From Prinsepia uniflora (Eukaryota > Streptophyta > Magnoliopsida > Rosales > Rosaceae), in NCBI GenBank assembly GCA_032719365.1, contig CM064876.1, positions 61,809,864-61,873,863 on the forward strand: DNA of 64,000 bases. The letters are read 5' to 3'. This document shows positions 58,173-64,000 of this stretch, in pieces. A program made the position numbers and the translations under genes. Positions within the stretch are counted from its first letter, which is position 1, and each line of letters begins with the position of its first letter. A model generated the notes under the pieces. That model worked only from the letters and a program-made list of their open reading frames with translations. It was not told the DNA's origin and did no database searches.

Positions 58173-61043
58173 TGTAACGACCCGAACTTTCGTAATTCTT
58201 ATTTTATTGTAAAATGACCGTTTTGCCCCTGAGGGGGGGAAAAGTTGACTTTTACCTCGGGAAGTATTTAGGACTTTGACACGTGACAGTGACGTAGTTT
58301 AGGACGTCACGAGTTCATAGGCAGGTGGCACGTTCGATTCCGACGTTCGAGGAAGAAGTTGTGACGTTTGGAAGTCGAGGGGCATTTTGGTAATTTGGCC
58401 ATTTGGTGGCCAAATGTTGACTTTTGACCCGGGAAGTCCAACGGACGAGGGCCAATGACCGTTACGTAGGTCTCGTCGATACGAATCCGTAGACAGGCGG
58501 CATGCCGAAATCGGACTTACGACGAAAAAGTTATGGTCAAGAACGTAACCGAACTAACCGAGACTCGGAACTTAAAATAATATTAAAATAATGAAATCTG
58601 GTTACTTTATTCAAAATCAATCTGGACCCTTGATGAGTGACACATGTCACTCATCTACCTCATCCACATCATCCCCTAAAATCAGGATCTATGTCTGCCT
58701 TTAGATTAATTAATTAATTAAACTTCCCTAATCCTCACCCTTCATCCTATACTCTGACTGAATCTCAGCCCTCCATTCCATCTGATCACTCTGTTTTAAA
58801 AACCATGAGAGAATTCATTCTCTCATTTTTATTCCTTCAAACCGTGGCTAACTCTCATCCTTCGAACAAACACCTCACAGCCTCTCAGCCTCAACTCACG
58901 AACCAGGCAGCACCAGACCGTCCACCACCTCCACCAGACACCAACCAACACCACCACGGCCACCCTGCACGGCCGGAAATCCCACAAACCCGAGAAGGAA
59001 CCCGTGTAGCCCAAAACCATCCAACCATCCAAACCACGACTTCTGGGCTCAAACAAACGTAGGGTTAGGATCAGTGTGACCTCTGGACGGCTTAGGACTG
59101 GACTGGGCAGCCCATGGCGGCGACACGGCGGCGGTAAGCCCATAAACCCGAGAAGACCGATTTTCCTTCCCTGTTTCGAAACTTCCGTTTTTAACGTTAG
59201 AAATGTTTGGTTGCTTTTGAGACGTAACCTAGGGGACTAGACGACCATTTCAGACCTAAGTACGCGGCTGGAAGCTCGACGACTCGCCGGAGAAGACGAA
59301 CCAGAGCCGGCAGCCAGTTCCCCGTCGATTTTCAGGTGGTTTCTCGAACTTAAAAACCTATTTTATTCCCACAGAACAATAGAACATGTTTAGACGAGTT
59401 TATAGGAACAAATCCCATCGATTTTGGTGGTCGGATTGATGAGAACTGATCGGGTCGAACCGTGGGTCTGCGATGACCCGGTTCTCAGACCCGGTACTGT
59501 AGCTAATGACATCATCATGATGACGTCAGCAGTGACGTCATGATGACATCATCATGTCAGAATATTGTTAGACCAGGGACCAATGGGCTGTTGACACGTG
59601 TCCTCTGACACTGTCAATGATGACATCATGCTGACGTCAGCAGTGACGTCATTCTGACGTCAGCATCACTGTAGCACTGTTGACCAGAGGGTTGACCGGA
59701 GCGTGGGGGGCGCATGTGAACAGTATTTTGTGTGGGACCAGTGCCATTTTCAAGGTTTCGACGATACGGATCCAATGGCGGTGGTTTCGTGTCGATCGGA
59801 GATCATTAAGTTGGTCAAATTAGGGTTTGACGCCTTGGGAAGCGTGTTCGGACGGCTTTCCCGGGCCGGTTTCAGTCTAGGGTTTCTTAGCTGTTTAGTA
59901 GGGACTTAAAGTGACCTTTACGTATGTTTTGGGCATGACAGGAATTGTACTTTAACCCTTGGACGGGGCTTTACGCTCGGGATTGCAGCAGGATTGTACT
60001 GTGAGTGGGCCTTTGATTTCACTAAACTTCGACATGCATAACTGTTTTACTTTCTACTATATCTATATGTGATTCAAGTAAAAGTATCTGTTTATCTTGA
60101 GTATGATTTATGGCACGTATTACGATGTTTGGGCATGAGACCCGTCTGGTTGTTTATGAATGGTTTTGAGTCATGTATATGTATAATGGATCTCGATATT
60201 ATCTGTGGTACTGCACTGTATAGATCTACCCTAGGATTCTATCTCCTCCGGATGTAGGTACACCGGAGTGGTCACGGCGCATTGCCTGTGAGGAGTCATT
60301 CTACGGAGGGACCGGACTGTAGAGTGACTCAGAAGCAGGATTGCTACTATTGGGCATCTGGGACGTCAGGCATCTAGAATGCCATGCTCGGACTAGGTTC
60401 GGGATTTGGACTCGGGATTGAGACCCCGGGTGGCACGCGTAGCCTTGAGACTGTGACCTTATTGGGCGTCTAGGACGTCGGGCATCTGGGATGTCAGGGT
60501 TGGGATGTATAGTGCAGTGACTAAGATTATATTATGTTGATATTATTCTGCTTATGATTATATGGTTTTGTGGTTTATGATACTAATGCATGTCTTTTCA
60601 GAAAACGGAGGGGAAAAGCTATATGTTTTCGAAATGGTAAACTACCTTGTAAACCTTGAGTTTCGGCCCACTCACCTTTGTTGTTTTACTACCCCTCCAG
60701 GTAGTGCTATTGAGGAGGAGGATCCCGAGGAGGAGGAGGAGGAGGAGGATCCCAAGGAGGAAGAGGCATAGGTTTACGTTGCGTACCTGAACCCTACTGC
60801 TGGGTAGGTTGGCACGTAGTGTGTCTAGAGTCGTGCTCAATAAACTGTATTCGGGAACTATCCCTTGTCTGACACTATTTGTATTCGAGTATTTGTGTGG
60901 CGTGCTATGTATGACTTAACTATGGATTTTCTTTATGCATTTTGTTTTCAATAAGGGTATCCTTGGTATTTTTAATGTCGGGTGTCAGACGGGAGCAGGG
61001 CACGTCCCGGGTGGTCCCAGGGGGATCGGGGCGGGTCCTGTCA
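58173..61043 (+). repeat. Element K 3' LTR (2871 bp)
   Basis: Partner of 50768-53601. It is longer mainly because of extra sequence in the TGACGTCA region (CTCAGACCCGG near 59484 and about 21 bp near 59640). Palindrome 58632-58655; predicted intron 60001-60700. Followed by TSD GTGAC. Confidence 0.95.
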
Positions 61044-61048
61044 GTGAC

Positions 61049-61142
61049 CCTCTAGGAAGTTGAGCGTGAGTTCGTAGAAATAAAGTCGTGAGGGCTGGGC
61101 CCAAAGCGAACAATATTGTGCTAGACTAGTCGAGTCGTGACA
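61049..61142 (+). repeat. Cassandra LTR 2, part 2
   Basis: Resumes after the K target duplication (CCTCTAGGAAGTTGAGCG...) and ends GTCGTGACA. Together with 50573-50767 it gives 289 bp, the same as LTR 1. Confidence 0.87.
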
Positions 61143-61145
61143 GAA

Positions 61146-61157
61146 TGGTATCAGATA
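61146..61157 (+). other. Cassandra primer binding site 2
   Basis: TGGTATCAGATA: first ten bases of the tRNA-iMet complement kept, last two changed. Confidence 0.75.
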
Positions 61158-61211
61158 TGGACCCCAACCGGAAGTGTGCTAGCGAGGTTACTGGGCCTCA
61201 AGGTGGGTGAT

Positions 61212-61583
61212 TGTAAGACTAGTGAGCTTGGGAAGCAAGGCTGGTAAACAGTCCCACATCGCTTAGGGAAGGAAAGGTGAAGTGCTTTATATGTATAAGG
61301 ACGTATCTTCCTAGCACGGGGCATTTTGGGAGCTTACTAGCTTTGAGTTTTGTTGAAACTCCAAAGTTAAGCGAGATTGGGTTAGAGCAATCTTAGGATG
61401 GGTGGCTTTTTGAGAGCTTACTAACTTTGGGTTTGATTAAAACTCCAACGTTAAGTGAGATTGGGCTAGAAAAATTCCAAGATGGGTGACCTACTAGAAA
61501 TATGCGCGTGAGTTCCCAGAAATAAAGCCGTGAGGGTTGAGTCTAAAACGGACAATATCGTGCTAGACGAGTTGGTCGTAATA
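61212..61583 (+). repeat. Cassandra LTR 3 with duplicated 5S-like module
   Basis: TGTAAGACTAGTGAGC...GTCGTAATA, 372 bp rather than 289 because the 5S-like module occurs twice: about 61328-61407 (AACTCCAAAGTTAAGCGAG...GGATGGGTGG) and 61413-61491 (AACTCCAACGTTAAGTGAG...AGATGGGTGACC). Confidence 0.85.
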
Positions 61584-63017
61584 AATAATAATTGAGATGT
61601 CTTTAAACCAATCTCTCGATGAAAAATTTGTCTCTGTAAATTCGAAAGATATATATATACACACACACGTGTACTTATGAAAACTCGCTTTTATCTCCAC
61701 CCCTTATAATTCAATTCATTTTATGTTACAATACATATTTGAGGGTAATCACATGAGTAACAACAAATGTGTTCCATTAGTATATGCACCAAAACTTGAA
61801 TCTTCAATTGGGGTAATTAAAATTCATTTTCAATTGGGGTAATTAAAATTCATTTAAAGTAAAATGTGGCTTGTATTCAAAAAATTCAATTCATCTTAAT
61901 AAGTGTTAGTAAGATTTGATTTGATTATCCTTTGTGTACTCAATTATCAAAACACAGAATTTACTTCACACAAAGATATTAATGGATTTAAATATAGATT
62001 TCATTATTTGCGAAAGAACGAAAGAATTGGATCCGAAAAATGTCATTACATATTCTAGTGGATAGAAGTGCTAGTAGACTAGTAATATACTAGTGACATC
62101 AAAACACAAAATTAAAATAGAGGGGAGTAAATATATAGAATAAGTGTGTGAAATTGCCCGATCTTTTCTCTTTATTTACTAGGATATTAGGAGCGAAGGC
62201 CTACATATTAGATATCGACGTCAACATTTATAAGAGTCGAATATAAAAACTCTCACTACATATGAAGTATCGGCTATTTTTAACCAGTAAGAAAGCCCTA
62301 ACAATAAGAACAATGCTATGTCACTCAACTTTATTCTTCAATAGATGCCATATTTTACATTGGGTTCTATAATACAAGTTTTCATAAATAAAACAATTGA
62401 TTTTTTTTTTCATGTAAATAATGACATTGTGCATATAGAACCACATTTTTGCATTTCAATTTCGATATCTTCATCAACTAATTGTATCTCTAACTGTTTA
62501 AATTTTTTAAACCACTAGAAACATTGTTTTTATTTTGGTTTTAGATCCTCAATCTAGGTCATTCATGAATCATTATAGTATTTAGATTGAGATCGATCTA
62601 CTTTGTCTTACCTTATTACAAATTAGCGACCATAACTATATTTTAATTCGCTTGTAAATGAATGAATAATTAACTCATAGCTCCTTACTAACATATAAAT
62701 TTACTCTAAAATTTGCATATAGAAAAATTAAACTCATAGGTCCTTTGATTAGTCAAAGGATTATACAATTTAAAATAGACCATAGTTTTTATATAAATTA
62801 TAACTAATGTAATCTAATTGTAAATTAGTCCAACAATAATCTAAAAAGCACTTACCAAAATTTATCATGATTGGAACATTATTATTTTTTTATTATAAGA
62901 TTATATTGAGGATTATGAAAACTTTACTCCTATTCATAATTTTTTTTTTTCACTTGCTCATTTTAAAAGTAATATGAGTATCTAATTTAACTTAAAGTAA
63001 GATAATTAAAAGCAATA
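61584..63017. other. AT-rich intergenic DNA
   Basis: No gene, RNA gene or element recognised. Contains a 26-bp tandem duplication of TTCAATTGGGGTAATTAAAA at about 61803-61855, a TA/CA microsatellite near 61650-61668 and poly-T runs near 62401 and 62940. Confidence 0.6.
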
Positions 63018-63657
63018 TGTGAGGACCTATGCCTTGGGGGCATGGTTAGCAATCCCACATCGCCCGGGGGATCTGGGGGATACGCCTTATATGTGTGGGT
63101 GTGCATCTATCCAACATAAGGCATTTTGAAGCTCACTAGTTTTGGATTCCTAGGGAACTCCAAAGTTAAGCGAGTAGGGATTGGTGCAATACCAAGATGG
63201 GTGACCCACTGGGAAGTTGCACGTGAGCTCCCGAGAACAAAAATGTGAGGGCTGGGCTCAAAGCGGACAATATCCTGTTGGAGAAAGTTGGGTCGTGATA
63301 ATTTGGTATCAAAGCCCAACCTCGGCCAGAATTGAGTGTGCTAGCGAGGACGCTGGGCCACAAGGGGGTGGATTATGAGGACCCGTGCCTTAGGGGCATG
63401 GTTAGCAATCCTATATTGCACGGAGGATCTTGGGGATGCCCCTTATATGAGTGGGCACACATCTATCCAACATGAGGACTTTTGGGAGCTCACTGGTTTT
63501 GGAGTCCTAGGGAACTCCAAAGTTAAGCGAGTAGGGGCTGGTGCAATTCCAAGATGGGTGACGCACTGGGAAGTTGCACGTGAGCTCCCGAGAACAAAAC
63601 CGTGAGGGATGGGTCCAAAGCGGACAATATCTTGTAGGAGAAGCTCCGGTCGTAACA
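63018..63657 (+). mobile_element. Cassandra element, complete (640 bp)
   Basis: LTR 63018-63301 (TGTGAGGACC...GTCGTGATA), primer site TGGTATCAAAGC 63305-63316, internal about 70 bp, LTR 63374-63657 (TATGAGGACC...GTCGTAACA), each 284 bp. Both LTRs hold a 5S-like domain: AACTCCAAAGTTAAGCGAG and GATGGGTGACC (63196-63206 in the first). Flanks share AATA (63014-63017, 63658-63661), a possible worn TSD. A different subfamily from the array at 50214. Frames across it are shadows. Confidence 0.88.
63128..63233 (+). other. 5S-rRNA-like domain in Cassandra 5' LTR
   Basis: Resembles the 3' two thirds of plant 5S rRNA (AACTCCNNAGTTAAGCG ... GGATGGGTGACC..CTGGGAAGT), including the A-box and C-box of the RNA polymerase III internal promoter. 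It is part of the transposon, not a ribosomal gene: the 5' end diverges and flanks are LTR. The 3' LTR copy is at about 63485-63592. Confidence 0.8.
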
Positions 63658-64000
63658 AATAAGTCTTCAAAAATACTTTTAAATTTAAAATTTAAAAATC
63701 TTTATCTTTCGATATTAAATAATTTGGTTAATTTTGTATAGTTTAGAGTTTAATTCTTAAATTTTGTGCCAAAATTTAAGAATTAAACTCTATGTCCTAC
63801 GATTTTTCACCATCATCTCAAGTAACCCCCAAAAAAAAATTATACCCTACCGTTGAACTCCAGAAAATACGGATTTTATTTTTTATTTTATAGAAAAAAA
63901 ATTCAATTGTAACTATATACAATATATATAGTATACCTATTTAATATTTATTATATGCATAATATAATAAAGGGCAAGAGGCTAAAGAAATCAAACACTA
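63658..64000. other. AT-rich DNA at window edge
   Basis: Nothing recognised. A short inverted pair, TTTAGAGTTTAATTCTTAAATTTT (about 63741-63765) against AAAATTTAAGAATTAAACTCTA (about 63772-63793), could form a strong stem. Confidence 0.5.

Larger units (their letters stand above)
50768..61043 (+). mobile_element. Element K: Tekay/Del-like chromovirus inserted in the Cassandra 5S-like domain
   Basis: Complete structure: LTR 50768-53601, primer site 53605-53616, gag-pol 53705-58137 (five stops, one frameshift), polypurine tract 58159-58170, LTR 58173-61043. Perfect TSD GTGAC (50763-50767 and 61044-61048), which falls in the 5S C-box. The LTRs show several dozen differences by eye, so K is older than A. 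Its pol is closely related to that of A but its LTRs differ clearly outside conserved blocks. Confidence 0.96.
50214..61583 (+). mobile_element. Cassandra (5S-rRNA-bearing TRIM) array with three LTRs, interrupted by element K
   Basis: LTR 50214-50502, internal 50503-50572, LTR 50573-50767 joined to 61049-61142, internal 61143-61211, LTR 61212-61583. LTRs start TGTAAGACCCGTGAG or a variant and end GTCGTGACA or a variant. Each carries a 5S-rRNA-like segment (AACTCCAAAGTTAAGCGAG ... GATGGGTGACC) as in Cassandra terminal-repeat retrotransposons in miniature. The internal region is about 70 bp with an iMet primer site and no coding capacity, so the element depends on others for mobility. Flanking GATAA / AATAA (50209-50213, 61584-61588) match at 4 of 5 bases. 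Confidence 0.88.

Noticed and set aside
63128..63592. 5S ribosomal RNA genes
   Set aside because: Only the internal control regions and 3' part match 5S; the copies sit inside LTRs with a primer site between them, which is the Cassandra transposon structure.

Overview
This window is plant nuclear DNA, very probably a flowering plant, made almost entirely of LTR retrotransposons nested in one another. The evidence is chromovirus-type Ty3/gypsy polyproteins, initiator-Met tRNA primer sites (TGGTATCAGAGC), a decayed Tat-lineage element and Cassandra elements carrying 5S-rRNA-like LTRs. I found no convincing host gene. All coding capacity is retroelement gag-pol, or a retroelement accessory ORF, and every copy carries stops, frameshifts or deletions. 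Boundaries were read by eye from TG...CA ends, primer sites, polypurine tracts and target-site duplications (TSDs); five insertions have perfect 5-bp TSDs beside full ends (A, C, D, F, K), and so does the large element E.

Layout. (1) 1-14741: element B (minus strand, LTRs about 2 kb, internal part reduced to about 0.9 kb). Its 5' LTR is split by element A (4027-13938, plus strand, TSD ATGTT), a young Tekay/Del-like chromovirus with a nearly complete gag-pol carrying two nonsense codons. (2) 14742-17911: unassigned sequence with a probable worn LTR. (3) 17912-47598: element E, a Tat-lineage Ty3/gypsy element on the minus strand (TSD AAAAT). It keeps gag and protease on the right and an antisense extra ORF on the left. 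It was hit by solo LTRs C (18681-21751, TSD TGTAC), D (22846-26145, TSD CAAAG) and F (27469-31057, TSD TGGAT), and by element G (31100-37999). G's right LTR was invaded by H1 (38000-41673). A deletion then fused H1 to an oppositely oriented LTR, H2 (41674-44477), removing E's RT/RNase H/integrase region. (4) 47604-50213: unassigned AT-rich DNA with a 161-bp direct repeat. (5) 50214-61583: a Cassandra array (three LTRs, two internal regions) whose middle LTR is interrupted inside its 5S-like C box by element K (50768-61043, TSD GTGAC), an older Tekay-like chromovirus. (6) 61584-64000: AT-rich DNA with a second, complete Cassandra (63018-63657).

The most interesting pattern is in the long LTRs of B, A, C, D, F, G, H1, H2 and K. 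Although their overall sequences have diverged, they share one architecture: a U3 palindrome, a repeated GACAGGYGGCRYG block, a GC-rich hairpin, a short coding-like segment, and then a predicted intron lying entirely inside the LTR. The 10-11 nt containing the intron's GTGAGT donor are complementary to the segment 20-35 nt upstream of its acceptor, and the paired bases covary between families. Inside each predicted intron is a family-specific array of short repeats, palindromic in several families. This is inferred from sequence alone and has not been tested for splicing.
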